Shown: in pieces, positions 21,561-33,673 of the stretch | Layout of the letters: every line of letters starts with the position of its first letter | How positions within the stretch are numbered: position 1 is the stretch's first letter | Assembly: GCF_943734655.1 (NCBI RefSeq) | Contig: NC_071355.1 | Coordinates: 200,216,939-200,280,938 of the forward strand | Direction of reading: 5' to 3' | Length of the DNA: 64,000 nucleotides | Origin: Sabethes cyaneus | Lineage: Eukaryota > Arthropoda > Insecta > Diptera > Culicidae | Made by a program: the position numbers and the translations under genes | Notes under the pieces: model-generated | What the model saw: the letters and a program-made list of their open reading frames with translations, nothing else | Told to the model about the DNA's origin: nothing | Databases searched by the model: none

Positions 21561-23875
21561 TAGATACGAGTGTAACCACTTGCAGAACGGTAAGAAAACT
21601 CCCACAATTTCTCATGCCTTGGATACTGCAATTAACCCGACCAAACGCTACTTGCTTTACTATTCCCATGGCATTTTCCAATTTCCAATTACATGTCTGA
21701 TTGCAAGTCTAATTTAAAGTTGATTTTAAATGCAATTTCATGTCTTTTTTCAAGTCCAATTTCTAGTCTAATTTAACTCCATTTTTTGTCTGACCTCATA
21801 TTCTAAACTAACAAGTTGACATTCGTCGCATTTTTGATAAAATTTGCTGAAAAAAGAGTCCCCATGGGGAAACTCGGAATGCCGGAGTTTTTAACTTATT
21901 CGGACGGTATTTTTCCCTGTCCTGCTCAGTTTGTACCGCGAAATCGCTGATCAGGTAACCGGATGTTTATGTTGGAAGGGATTCTTATCTATCCGTGGAA
22001 TGTGCGTAAGAGCCTCTGCTTACGAGTCCACCCAACCCCTTTTGACCCTTCTTGCAACATATACGTGAAAGCTGGACGGTGAACAATTTCAATTCTACTG
22101 TCTGTCTTCTTGCATACATAGGTAAATCCTTGAAGTAGTGGTGGTATACATACATACATACAAGTAATTCACTTAGTTTGATCCAAATTAGTCTGTGGCT
22201 TTTGGTAAGATTGCTTAAACTTTGGTTGTTCGTTTACTTCAATGGTTCAACAACGCACAGTATTGGTTCATTTCGATGCATCTCTCTTTAAAAATGTTAA
22301 ACTCACCAGGCAGCTCCTAATAATTCAGCCTCACAGCCGAGTTTGTTGGAAGTGCTTATTGAGATGATTCAGAACGGAAATATCAATGACCCTTTGGGGA
22401 TATGAAGCGCCAACAATTGAGCAAATTAGTGCTTTTGAAACAACAGGGTAGATAAGATTCAATCATTCTGTTATGATTCAATTTAATCAATTCCACGAAT
22501 CACTATGATTTCAGGATATAAAATCTTCTCTAATTGCTATAAAATTTCGATGGAGAAAAAACGTTGAGGCACTCACTACACTTTTTTCGAAGGCATACAA
22601 CTGAACATGAGTGAATACGTTTACACCTGCACAGACCGCAAGAGCTTTCATATTTCGTCAATTTCCTCCTTATGCTATATTCGAGTTGCCTTACTGATGT
22701 TGCCATTGACAGCCCAATAGCATGTTTTGTATGTTTGTCAGCTTAGTAGGAAACAGATTCGGTGCAATCATTTAGAATGACTGATGTTACTCAAAAATTT
22801 ACTCGCCTAATTGTAGTTTTCATTTTCAAATGCTTAGAGCAATCCATTAGTTCAACGCTTTTGTTTCTCCGAGCTCTTCATTTTACAGACAAATCGGATA
22901 TTTCTGCCTTACTTGTAGTATGAAGTACTTAAACCTTAAGTTAAATCGAAAAATGGCAACACAAAACCTGCTCGAAAGAATACAGCTGGTAAATGTATAA
23001 GCTAAACAGCGCAAAAAGAGGATTGATTTACAGCTGAACAATAACTACGTCGATCGTGTGCACACTTCTACAGAACACTTCTAGTACAGAAATAAATTTC
23101 TGCGTTAAGTGTTTTTATGCACGTACCCCTCCAGTCAGGCAGGCAGTTGTGAGCCGCATAAAATACTAGACATGAGTAATAGAATTCCTCTTCGCTGTAG
23201 ATCAGAATCGAGTCATCCTTCAATAACCGATCCGCCACTATAACAGTATTGAATCTTTACAGCTCGTATACTACAAGGAACGGGCTCGCGAAATTTAAAG
23301 ATGCTGTTTCTTGACCGATGACGACGTGCTACTTCAATTGAGAAGTCAGTCAGTCCATCTTGACTCATAGATGACGTCAAATCCAGCAACCGGCATACTC
23401 GGCCATCGTCTCACCAAAGTGGACAGTTCATATCTCGGTCATAAATAAGCCACAATGTGTATACATATTTTCATTCGATTGAAGTTTGCGTTTCGCTAGA
23501 TTGATTCGAAGAAATTTCGCTGCGGGTTAAAATTCGACAATCTAAAGGGCAACGCACGGCTGGATTTTATCCAGATGCGTGATGGAAACGGAAGGGAACG
23601 TGTCTTGTATACGTGTCCTACTTGCGAAACACTTAGTCGACGAACAGCGTAATGTAAACAGCAAAACGTGTGCGTTTTCGGTAGAGCACGAAAACGCAAA
23701 TCAGAACCGCGCCTAGTTTATGACTGTTTATTTCTGGGCCTCGACAGCACATTTTAGTTACCAACGAAATTCAGTCTCATGCGTAAACTGGACGTAGTTT
23801 TGGTTATTGGAAACGAAGTAAATTTAAGAGTCATTTTAGTGTAATTAGCACTGAGACCATCCTACTTAATGCTAA
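21561..23875. other. Unassigned, largely single copy
   Basis: No gene recognised. 21680-21800 has short loose repeats of the type CAAGTCTAATTT. 22143-22160 is a short CATA microsatellite. 23500-23700 is GC-richer with a minus-strand 67-codon frame lacking any domain. Confidence 0.45.
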
Positions 23876-23887
23876 TATATTACTGAC
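23876..23887. repeat. Left target-site duplication of the Penelope dimer
   Basis: TATATTACTGAC here recurs exactly at 27448-27459. The two copies lie 2 bp and 31 bp outside the two ends of the inverted dimer, as expected for a single insertion that carries a short extra tail. Confidence 0.65.
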
Positions 23888-23889
23888 TG

Positions 23890-26026
23890 AATGGAAACTT
23901 TTTCGGCTTCGCAGTCGCAGTAAATAAGCAGAAAAAACGGTGTTTTTCTCTTCTACCAACGTTTCGAATAATATGTATTCTTTATCAAGGCTCTAAAATA
24001 ATCAAAATAATCAAAAAACATTTTTCAATTTGTTCTTACAAAATTAATATAAACATTTTTACCGAGAATGGACCATTTCTTTGTCAAGTGGTTCATCATT
24101 GCACGGTCACTATATCATCGCATGTACATATTAGCCTAACAATATTTAAAAAAAGAAACAATATTAGCAACTAGGAACAAATTTTACAAGCATTAAACTA
24201 TTACAATATAATTTTCAAACACACTTCAAAACTAAAACTTCGAACTCGTAGCACTTTTTGAAAAAAACTAACGAAAAAACAAAAGGATTGCTGTAATAAA
24301 AGAGTTTACATGCAAGCTTGAGCACAATTTTTATTGTGTGCAAGTTTTCGTTGTGCTCAGTTATGTCTACTAGTAGCTGTCACTTTCGCTGTCATTAATC
24401 ATCTGACATTTCCCGATGTTTTGTTTTTATTCTTACTCTGCTTTACACTTTGTAACACTGCTGCATACGTTGAGCTTAAGTTTTCAACATCACTACGTTT
24501 GTTTACCGTATGATCGGTCGTGATAATGTGGCACATTTCCAACACATTCAGCGCTGCAGTCCGTCGATGTTCATCCAAGATATGAACCTTATCCAGTGCG
24601 AACGAGTGATCGTGTTCGATGCTGTGTTGGAGTAGTGCAGTTTTCTCTTTCAGGCGCTCCAGTTCGGCAGTGGTGGATGAGCTGTTAACATGCATGTTGG
24701 TTTTAAGCTCATCCAACTTTTTAATATTAGATCGGTGGTTGCTCATTCTCGTTTTCAGGTACTGTGTAGTGAGGCCAACGTAGCACGAATCGCATTCAGC
24801 ACACGGGATTCTGTATACAACGTTGCTGCGATCTAACGGTACTATGCGATCTTTCGTGTTTGTGAACAGGCAGTTGATGGTGTGTTCGTTGCGTGTGGCT
24901 ATAGTGATATTTGGAAAATCTACACGTAACGATTTTTTTATGCGTGTTGTCAACAAATCGATATAAGGCATCGGTTTGTATGTTGTTTGGGCTGTTTCTA
25001 CTGGATGCTCTCGTATGCTCCTTTCCGCTCTATTCTGCAGTCTGTTACCCAGTGATAATGGGTAGTGGTTTACCATTAGGTGTTTTTTTATGACATCTTT
25101 AATCTCATCGGAAGATAAATTTGTGCTCAGTTTGCGCACCCTTCTTATGAAGTTAGCGACTACGTTCATTTTCATGTGTAATGGGTGGCAAGAGAAATAA
25201 TCTAAAAATCTCCCTGAGGCCATAGGTTTACAATACCATTCCGTCTTTATTGACTGGTCTGCTTGACGAACAAGCACCATGTCAAGGTATGGAAGTCTAC
25301 CATCTTTTTCTTTTTCACAGGTAAATTGTAGATGGTTTTCATAGCTGTTAAATACCTCTAGAACTTCGTCGATTTTGTCTTCAGGCACCGCCAGGATCAA
25401 GTCGTCAACATATTTTTTCAAAAGTGGGAGCGGGAAACTCAATCGTTCGACCACTTCTTCTAGCAATGTTTCCATCACTAAGTCAGCTGCAGTGGGCGAG
25501 AAGGGATTGCCGATAGCAGCTCCGAATATTTGTTTGTAGTATTGGCCACGAAACGAGAAGTAGCTACACTCAAGGCAAAAATTGACAATCTCAATAAACA
25601 AATCGAGATTGATCTTTGTGTGAGGCTTGATTCTATTCCATTTTGTTATTATCGTGTGTCTCACTAGGTCTCTAGGTATGCAGGTGAAAAGAGATACCAC
25701 GTCAAACGAGACAAGTATGTAGTTTGGTGGTAGTTGTACTGTGTTAATAAATTCACAGAAACTGAATGAATTTGCGACATCATATTCATTCTGGATTGAT
25801 GCTCTTACTATGCGACCAATATATTTCGACAGCATGTATGATGGTCCTCCAATGTTGGGTACGACGGGTCGCAGCGGCAGGTTTTCTTTATGTGCTTTTG
25901 GTAAACCATATATCCTCGGGCATTGAGATGAATTTGTGCGTAGCTGGTTTGCAGTCCTAGAGTCAATCAGTGATAAGTTGAGCAATCGGTCTACTAAGTT
26001 GTTGTTTTTCTTTTGGAAACCGGACG
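23890..26026 (-). mobile_element. Penelope-like element, longer (left) copy
   Basis: It runs 5' to 3' on the minus strand from the junction at 26026 to 23890. It contains an RT plus GIY-YIG frame and about 500 bp of 3' noncoding DNA that ends at the common terminus. Its 3' portion (23890-25279) is the exact inverted partner of 26027-27416; 25280-26026 is unique to this copy and forms the loop. The 5' part of the protein is missing, so it is 5'-truncated at the dimer junction. Confidence 0.85.
24399..26026 (-). CDS. Penelope-like RT with C-terminal GIY-YIG endonuclease
   Basis: Open without a stop from the junction (26026) to the stop at 24399; no ATG precedes the RT, so the N terminus is lost. 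The RT begins CPRIYGLPKAHKENLPLRPV, motif A is SFDVVSLFTCIP, motif B is AIGNPFSPTAADLVME and the catalytic motif KKYVDDLIL is near 25400. The C-terminal ~140 residues contain the GIY-YIG-type nuclease: VVYRIPCAECDSCYVGLTT, then LKTRMSNHRS, SIEHDHSF and HILDEHRR. In this family the nuclease nicks target DNA and the RT copies the element RNA. All catalytic blocks appear intact, so decay is slight; activity would need the missing N terminus. A fragment of the same frame lies at 26027-26907. Confidence 0.9.
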
Positions 26027-26907
26027 TGGTGCTTGTTCGTCAAGCAGACCAGTCAATAAAGACGGAATGGTATTGTAAACCTATGGCCTCAGGGAGATTT
26101 TTAGATTATTTCTCTTGCCACCCATTACACATGAAAATGAACGTAGTCGCTAACTTCATAAGAAGGGTGCGCAAACTGAGCACAAATTTATCTTCCGATG
26201 AGATTAAAGATGTCATAAAAAAACACCTAATGGTAAACCACTACCCATTATCACTGGGTAACAGACTGCAGAATAGAGCGGAAAGGAGCATACGAGAGCA
26301 TCCAGTAGAAACAGCCCAAACAACATACAAACCGATGCCTTATATCGATTTGTTGACAACACGCATAAAAAAATCGTTACGTGTAGATTTTCCAAATATC
26401 ACTATAGCCACACGCAACGAACACACCATCAACTGCCTGTTCACAAACACGAAAGATCGCATAGTACCGTTAGATCGCAGCAACGTTGTATACAGAATCC
26501 CGTGTGCTGAATGCGATTCGTGCTACGTTGGCCTCACTACACAGTACCTGAAAACGAGAATGAGCAACCACCGATCTAATATTAAAAAGTTGGATGAGCT
26601 TAAAACCAACATGCATGTTAACAGCTCATCCACCACTGCCGAACTGGAGCGCCTGAAAGAGAAAACTGCACTACTCCAACACAGCATCGAACACGATCAC
26701 TCGTTCGCACTGGATAAGGTTCATATCTTGGATGAACATCGACGGACTGCAGCGCTGAATGTGTTGGAAATGTGCCACATTATCACGACCGATCATACGG
26801 TAAACAAACGTAGTGATGTTGAAAACTTAAGCTCAACGTATGCAGCAGTGTTACAAAGTGTAAAGCAGAGTAAGAATAAAAACAAAACATCGGGAAATGT
26901 CAGATGA
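26027..26907 (+). pseudogene. Penelope-like C-terminal RT and GIY-YIG fragment
   Basis: Starting at VLVRQADQSIKTEWY, downstream of the catalytic YVDD, this frame carries the RT thumb region and the whole GIY-YIG domain, ending SKNKNKTSGNVR. It is identical in protein sequence to the left copy. The frame continues upstream to 25936 only because the antisense of the left copy happens to be open. It lacks the RT core and cannot support retrotransposition alone. Confidence 0.85.
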
Positions 26908-27416
26908 TTAATGACAGCGAAAGTGACAGCTACTAGTAGACATAACTGAGCACAACGAAAACTTGCACACAATAAAAATTGTGCTCAAGCTTGCATGTAA
27001 ACTCTTTTATTACAGCAATCCTTTTGTTTTTTCGTTAGTTTTTTTCAAAAAGTGCTACGAGTTCGAAGTTTTAGTTTTGAAGTGTGTTTGAAAATTATAT
27101 TGTAATAGTTTAATGCTTGTAAAATTTGTTCCTAGTTGCTAATATTGTTTCTTTTTTTAAATATTGTTAGGCTAATATGTACATGCGATGATATAGTGAC
27201 CGTGCAATGATGAACCACTTGACAAAGAAATGGTCCATTCTCGGTAAAAATGTTTATATTAATTTTGTAAGAACAAATTGAAAAATGTTTTTTGATTATT
27301 TTGATTATTTTAGAGCCTTGATAAAGAATACATATTATTCGAAACGTTGGTAGAAGAGAAAAACACCGTTTTTTCTGCTTATTTACTGCGACTGCGAAGC
27401 CGAAAAAGTTTCCATT
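26027..27416 (+). mobile_element. Penelope-like element, shorter (right) copy, inverted
   Basis: Position x in this copy pairs with 51306-x in the left copy. In the parts I compared (arm ends, coding part and 3' noncoding region) I find no mismatch over the 1,390-bp arm, and the encoded proteins are identical. It is truncated at its 5' end at 26027, head to head with the left copy. Just beyond the junction GACGTGG here corresponds to GACATGG in the left copy, a short stretch of homology. Confidence 0.9.
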
Positions 27417-27447
27417 AAGTGAATCACCAGTCGGTAAAAGATTGTAG

Positions 27448-27459
27448 TATATTACTGAC
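27448..27459. repeat. Right target-site duplication of the Penelope dimer
   Basis: TATATTACTGAC, the exact partner of 23876-23887. It is separated from the element end (27416) by 31 bp that have no counterpart on the left. Confidence 0.65.
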
Positions 27460-28556
27460 GATAAAATCAACAAAATTTTCAGCAGGTCTTTTCCCTCCCT
27501 GTGATGTAAGGGGATTATGATGATAGTAGACACGCTAGAAAACTTTGAAATACTGTACTGTACAACCTAACGAAGATGACCTATGAAAAAAAAATGCTTA
27601 CAGACGGTAATATAATATCACTTGTACTCGGAATCGCCGGACGGAACATGAATTGACGTCGAGATGCCTTCTGATTGTCACCCATGATGGAACGCACACT
27701 GCTGTGCAAGGTGAACAACGGCGACGTCTCGAAGTCGACGGGCGGTGCACAAACTGCGCTCATTCAATTAGCGCAAACATGAGGACTACTGAAGCATTAA
27801 TATTGAATCCAATGAAGCGTAACTTTACCACGACTATTGCATCTTCGTGGCGATAATTTTAATAAGTGGACAAGTTGAAATGTTATAAACTCCGTTCATA
27901 ATTTTCATATTTTCTCATAAAAACTGAATAGACTTTAAAACAATCTTCAGAGTTTAGTTTTTTCAGTAACTTCCTAGTGCATATCATACATGTACTTGAA
28001 TGTCACGCTCTGCGAACAATAATTGATGCCTGCGTGTATGAGAGCAACTGCAACTACAACGCGGCACTGGCAAGAGCACATCGCACGGCAATTGAATGAA
28101 TTGTCACCCAACTATTTGAACTTAGTACTGTTTGTTAACGAATGCAGAATACCGGTTGGTGCGTCACCAACCGCTCTGCGTCGTCATTGAATGGGTGTCT
28201 TAAACCCACATATGTTTAAATATATATGACACTGCATACTTTCACGTGCTGTGCTGGAAAGGCCCCAATGTTAAAATAGTGCGTAATACATTCGTCTAAC
28301 CTATACCGTAAAATTGGCGAAACTATTTCACAAGCTCTGTAATCATTTATTGAAACATTTTTATCTTTGTATTATCCCGCTGTTTTTATAGGTATCTTCA
28401 AATATTTCACAAACCACCGCGATATCGCAATATTTTTTATTTCTTGCTTTCTTTTCTCGGTCCCCATTCTCGTTATATTAATTGAACACTTAATATCGCC
28501 TGATTGTTTGAATCATTTTAGTAGCAGTTTTATGCAGTTTTTTGATCATCCTTATT
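27460..28556. other. Unassigned
   Basis: No gene recognised; short frames near 27581-27856 on both strands have no domain. A GC-richer portion at 27640-27770 is not explained. Confidence 0.4.
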
Positions 28557-29543
28557 TTGACGTAGGACTACGTTTTACGGCAAGTTTTGAGATAGAGTGT
28601 CATTCCAAAAAATCGAAAAATGCGAGCGTCGCGAAAAATGAAAGGTTTTGAGCGCTAATAACTCAGCGGTTTTCCGATAGACTTTTAACATTCTTACACC
28701 AATCGATCGGAAAATCTTGATGTTGAACTATTGAAAAATTGAAAATAATGAACCTATGTTTTACCAGAATTCTCGCTTCGTGATTGGTTGGAAGATTCTT
28801 TGCGATGATCTAAACCTATACCAATTTGATATCTGTGCTTGGGAAGTAAGCCAAAACAAGTGACAAAGCTTCCTCATTTCAACAAGATTTCTTAACACCG
28901 CGGTTAAACCTAGACCATTTTGATGTCCTTGCTTGGGAAGTACGACAGAGAGAGTGACAAAGCCCCCTCGTGCCAACCTAGTCCAATTTGATGTCTGTGT
29001 TAGGAAAGTGTGCCAGAAAAAATTACACAAGTTCGTTGTTCCAACAGATCGCAAATTCTTTACTGCGACTGCGAGACGATCAAACCTCGGCGAATTTGAT
29101 ATCTGTGTTGGAAAAATGTGCTACAGCTGTAGTGTTCGGTTATAATACAACTCTGTATGAATACGCATGCTTGCCGTTTCATTAGAAGTATAGTGAAAAG
29201 ATATGCTGTTGATAAAATAGGATTGAATTGGTAAAATCCCTTCTACGTGAGGAACCATGGGTAATAAAAACAATCTTTAATTTCAGTAAGGTAGCAGGAA
29301 AGCAATAGTTTGTGTTCTTGATTTTGTTAAATTGTTTTCAAATGCACAATCTTTTGAGAATTGAACGTATGCAATGTTACTACTTTGATAAATGTCACAT
29401 ACAACGCATGTAGCATGTATATATGTTGCATAAAGCATGTATACATGAAGAATCGAATGATTACAAGCATGAATACATGCTACTATCACTACAAAGAGAC
29501 TTACGTAGTCCTGCGTCACCTATATATGCGGTCGTGTCTTGTA
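28557..29543. repeat. 1-kb dispersed repeat, copy A
   Basis: Matches 43321-44371 at high identity from TTTGACGTAGGACTACG to CGTGTCTTGTA, with small indels; sequence outside differs. Near the two ends lie inverted motifs: TTTGACGTAGGACTACGT on the left and CGTAGTCCTGCGTCA on the right. Internally it has tandem-like units containing AATTTGATRTCTGTG...AAGT. No open frame of note. It is likely a non-autonomous TIR element; a third fragment may lie near 51240-51285 (GAGTGTCATTCCAAAAAA). Confidence 0.75.
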
Positions 29544-29559
29544 TTCTTTATCCTTTCAT

Positions 29560-29758
29560 AATCTTCTTATCAGTTTTGTATGTTTTTTTATCATTTTTGT
29601 ATCATTTGACCTAACCAGTAAGGTCTACAAAATCAAGAACAAGAAAATGACAGCAAATCAGTATAAAAATGACACGAAATGATACAAATATGACACAAAC
29701 AAGTTATGCAACAATTATATAAAAGAGATATATAAAAGATACAAAATGGATACAACAT
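29560..29758. repeat. Low-complexity TGATACAAAAATGACAC array with orientation switch
   Basis: 29575-29610 has the motif as TTTTTGTATCATTTG, while 29640-29755 has the opposite strand (AAAATGACACGAAATGATAC, AAGATACAAAATGG). The switch is near 29615. The same array type recurs at 32283-32970, 33785-34530, 59666-60160 and 61370-62590. Confidence 0.6.
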
Positions 29759-30004
29759 GGATGAGTTGACCACGATCCTGAGGAGAAGAAAGCGCCAGCA
29801 GGAGGACAGAGATCGTGAGGAGCTGGAACAATTATTTCGGGCTAATGACACGCGCAATTTTTATGAGAATGTGAATCAAACTCGTAAGGGCTACATACGT
29901 GCCGTATGTAGGAACCAATCACAAACGAGCGAGGTGGTCGACAGGTGGAAGCAGTATTTCAACGGCGATATAGCAGAAGGAGACGCAACGGAAGTTAATC
30001 TAGG

Positions 30005-30009
30005 AGTAT

Positions 30010-30050
<41 letters not shown>

Positions 30051-30060
30051 ATAGTAGTAG
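30005..30060. repeat. (AGT)n microsatellite
   Basis: About 17 units of AGT with one interruption (AATAGT). It forms the 3' tail of the minus-strand retroposon and produces an artefactual poly-valine reading frame. Confidence 0.95.
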
Positions 30061-30851
30061 GGGAAAGCCACCATCAGTTCAAGAACTTGCCAATGTATGT
30101 GGGTGGAATTACAGTAGATCCAAATTTGATTATCAAATGAATTTCACATTAAGGTTGTTACAGAAGGGCCAAAAGGGATTGGGCGGACCCACAAGCAGAG
30201 GCATTTGTGCGCATTCCGGAGTTATAAGAGTCGCCTTCCAGCATTAGGACCATGTAAAAATCAATTTCGCTGTACCAACTTTAACCCACGTGACGATTGG
30301 TTTGTTTTGAATTGAGAAGTGCCGTATTTCCTTCAGACCTTAAGGATTCAGGTTGGCAATCCACTCCGTCATCCAGCCTTCCACATTTATGATATCAATA
30401 ATAATACTGTTAATAATATGATATTAAGATGAAATGCGGTATATATGGTAAAAAATAGAACAATCTCACCAGCAGTCCTTCGTATGGAATAGAGTAGCGT
30501 CCTTTGAGGTTCTATAAGTGCTTCTAATAGTTAATTTAATTTTTCATTCTGGTATCCATGTGCAGTATTAAGACTTGTTTTGGCCAAAGCAGGAGATGCT
30601 TGATAAGCTAAAACGAAAAAAAATAATTAAAATAACTTATTAGGCTTACCTATTAGCTAGGTCGTGTGGCTCCGTCGTCTGCCCAAAACCGCGGTTTTGA
30701 GACCAGGCAGCCGGGAACCACCCAGCATCGCATCTCCTAGCTTGGCTACTCAATAGAGCATTACCAGGTATGGCCACGTGGAGGAGCTAGGTAGGGGCTT
30801 GGGATGGCTAGATTGGACGCTCCTCATTTGCCTTCCTCATTTCATACCCAG
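30008..30851 (-). mobile_element. Retroposon with (TAC)n tail, minus strand
   Basis: It is bracketed by the 17-bp direct repeat GAAGTTAAYCTAGGAGT (29991-30007 and 30852-30868, one mismatch), which is RTE coding sequence duplicated on insertion. Read on the minus strand it starts CTGGGTATGAAATGAGG, has a GC-rich head (30840-30660) and ends in a TAC trinucleotide tail (30060-30008). There is no coding frame, so it is a SINE-like or heavily truncated LINE copy. Length, duplication size and simple-sequence tail all fit target-primed insertion. Confidence 0.7.
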
Positions 30852-32282
30852 GAAGTTAACCTAGGAGTGGTTACAAACGACAACAGCATGCCGACTCCCG
30901 ATTTCGAAGATATCCGGCGAGATACCGGTCAGCCGAAGAACAATAGAGCCGCCGGAAAAAACCAACTCCCGGCAGTACTCTAAGGGCCAAGAACCGCTAG
31001 CAATGGCACTTCACTAGATAATTTTAAGAATTTGGGAGGAGCTACCGGATGAGTGTAGTCTGTCCCATCGACAAAAAGGGCGACCGGCTAGCTTGCCTGT
31101 AACTACCGCGGCATTACGCTGATCAACGCCGCCTACATGATGCTCTATCAGATTTTGTTGCGTCGTCTATCCCCAATAGCAAGAGAATTCGTAGGGTAGT
31201 ATCAGGCGGGCGTTTATGGGGGCTCGTGCCAATACGGATGAAATTTTTACTTTCCGACAAATCCTCCAGAAATGTCGAAAATACAACGTGCTCACGCAAC
31301 TTATTTTCGTGGATTTTAGAGCAGCATATGATACAGCTAAACGCGAACAGCTATGGCAGATAGTTCAAGAGTACGGTTTTCCGGACAAATTTGCGCGGAT
31401 GGTCAAAGCTACCCTGGAGCGCGTAATGTGCTAATGTGTGCGTTTTGGGAACACTATCGAGTCCTTTCGAATCGCGCAGAGGGTATGTTATTCAATATCG
31501 CTATTGAAGGTGTTATTCGGCGAGCGGGCATCGAAACGAGAGGAACGATCTACAGTAAGAGCAGTCAACTCCTAGCCTTCGCCGACGACCTCGACATTAT
31601 TACTAGAAACCTTGAGAAAGCAACGTTTGCCTCCTACCGACAGTGACTATTGACAGCGATGAACTGGATGTGGTTGATGAATTCGTATATTTGGGATCTC
31701 TGGATCACCGCCGACAATAATACGAGTAAAGAGATTCAACGACGCATTCAAGCTGGAAATCGAATCGAAATCTACTTTTCCCTCCGCAAAACGCTTCGAT
31801 CAAGGAGCATACGTCGTCGCACAGAACATGTACAGAACGCTAATCAGTTCGGTACTCCTCTACGGATTTGAGACAGTAACTTTGCGTACGGTGCTTACAT
31901 ACATGCAATTGCTGTATTTGAACGAAAGGTGTTGCGGACTATTTTTGGCGGAGTACAAACGGAAAGCAGGGAGTGGCGGAGGCGTATGAACCACGAGCTA
32001 CAGGCACTACTTGGAGAGATTCCCATCGTACACCTGGCGAAAATTGCCGTCGCAAGAATGCCGAACGACTGTGCAGTGAAATCCATTCTCTTCAAGAACC
32101 CCACCGGCACCAGGAATAGAGAGGCCCAACGTGGTAGATGACCTGACCAGATAGAAGCCGACTTGCGTGTGTCGAGACGCGCAACGAATTGGCGACGAGT
32201 CGCCCAGGACCGAGTACAATGGAGAGGAATTCTTGATACGGCAAGAGTCAACCCGGCTTTCGGCTGGTAAAGTGAGTAAGTA

Positions 32283-32970
32283 AAATGGATACAAAAACTG
32301 CATGAGGTAGAAAAATACTGCATGAGGTACAAAAATAATATGAAAATTATTCAAAAATGATGAAAAATGAAAAATAAAACCAAAAACACCCAAAACTGAT
32401 GTAAAAAATAACACAAAAAGACACAAAGATAATGCAAAATGCGTTCAAAAAACGATACCAGAGTGTCGTAAAAACCAGAATAAAAATAACACACAGGAGA
32501 TTCAAAAATAATGCAACAATGACCTGAAGTTGATAAAAATAGTCAATGCGGAAATGACACAAAATGATTCTGACAAACATTAAATGAAACAAAACGATAG
32601 GATACAAAAATACAAAATACAATATAAAATTGCTTTTGTTGAGCGTTCTAGTATATAACATAGCTTTTCTAAAATAGCATGATGCCCAATAGCCTTTCGG
32701 TGTGCTGGTGGCCGACCAAATAAAACAAAAAAAAAGTAAAATAGCATGATACCAAAATATTGTAAAAACCAAGATATTGTTAAGTTTAGGAGATACACAT
32801 GCGACAATAGTCGAAAGTTGACCAAAAAACAATGTGGAAATAACACAAAACGTTTTGAACAAGCTCCAAAAGAAACAAAATGATACAAAAAAAAAACAAA
32901 AAATAAACAATTCAAATTATTTTTGTCATTTTTGTTTCATTTTTCAATAATTTTTTGAAAAGTTTTCGTA
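32283..32970. repeat. Low-complexity array, palindromic switch near 32930
   Basis: Loose repeats of AAAATGATACAAAAATNACAC run from the RTE 3' end. Around 32915-32940 the strand composition flips from ACAAAA-rich to TTTTGT-rich. Long hydrophobic frames on the minus strand are by-products of this composition, not genes. Confidence 0.6.
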
Positions 32971-33071
32971 TCATTTTTGTATATTTTATATAATATTTGC
33001 ATTATTTTCTGTCCCTTGTTTATTGATTTTTGTCATTTTCTTCCATTTGTTGGGTTATTTCCATACCATTA

Positions 33072-33541
33072 GGCCATTGCAAATCATATTTAAAGTTTTT
33101 GTCACCCCCCCTTGAAAATTGGCTTGAAAAATCGGGGGGCAAAAAAATAATTTGTAGGATATGAGTCAAATTTCTTTTTACAAAATCAATTGTCTGTGGG
33201 CTCTACAGTCTGAAAAACTCGAAAAATGAGTCTCCGAGTTGAATTAACGCTTCTAGCACGAAACAGAAATGAAATTCGAACAATGGAATTTTCGAAAATC
33301 GTCCAAAAAATTTTTCCTTCGTTTTTGTCTTTTTTCATATATTTTTGCATAGAAAATAATAACGTATATATTATAAGCAAGAATAGATTCGGTTTTCACG
33401 TTTAAACCTTAAATAAAAATTCTTAAAATCCATGTTTTTTTTTGCTCGATTAAAAAATTCACTTTGTTTTTTTTTGCTCCCCCCCCCTTCAGTGGCCGAA
33501 CACCGGAAGGACAAAAACTTTATAAAATATTTGTAATGGCC
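33072..33541. mobile_element. Complete TTA-flanked MITE, 470 bp
   Basis: TTA at 33069-33071 and 33542-33544. Left end GGCCATTGCAAATCATATTT matches the reversed right end GGCCATTACAAATATTTTAT, followed in both by AAAGTTTTTGTC. The interior has two C-rich tracts. The other copy is 2628-3036. Ends and target size suggest a PIF/Harbinger-type MITE. Confidence 0.85.
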
Positions 33542-33673
33542 TTATTACCATCTATTATTATTACCATTATCATACCATCTCTTTGGCGTTGTTCTTTTAC
33601 ACCCCTTTTGGGTAATCTTTGAATCATTTTTTTATCAGCAAAGCAAAATCTTGGGCTTAAACGTCGTTCTAAG

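Larger units (their letters stand above)
29759..32282 (+). pseudogene. RTE-like element, degraded, with nested retroposon
   Basis: Segments in order: the linker ahead of RT (DREELEQLFRANDTR, 29800-30000), interrupted at 30008-30851 by a retroposon; then NLGVVTNDNSMPTPDFEDIR (30857), RT start (CNYRGITLINAAY in shifted frames, 31095), FTFRQILQKCRKY and motif A IFVDFRAAYDTAKRE (31303), motif C AFADDLDIIT (31578), FGGVQTESREWRRRMNHELQ (31946) and a C terminus ending NPAFGW and TAA near 32270. Many frameshifts and stops. The 3' end GTGAGTAAGTAAAATGGATAC merges into the low-complexity array. Confidence 0.8.

Noticed and set aside
24911..25093. Cys/Leu-rich 60-codon frame present in both Penelope arms
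   Set aside because: Antisense shadow of the RT/GIY-YIG frame; it occurs twice only because the arms are identical.
25936..26026. Upstream extension of the plus-strand Penelope frame, giving an apparent 323-residue protein with a novel N terminus
   Set aside because: These residues are the antisense of the left Penelope copy, open by chance across the dimer junction.
29756..30140. 127-codon frame with a long poly-valine run
   Set aside because: The start is real RTE linker sequence, but the valines are the (AGT)n tail of an inserted retroposon read in frame.
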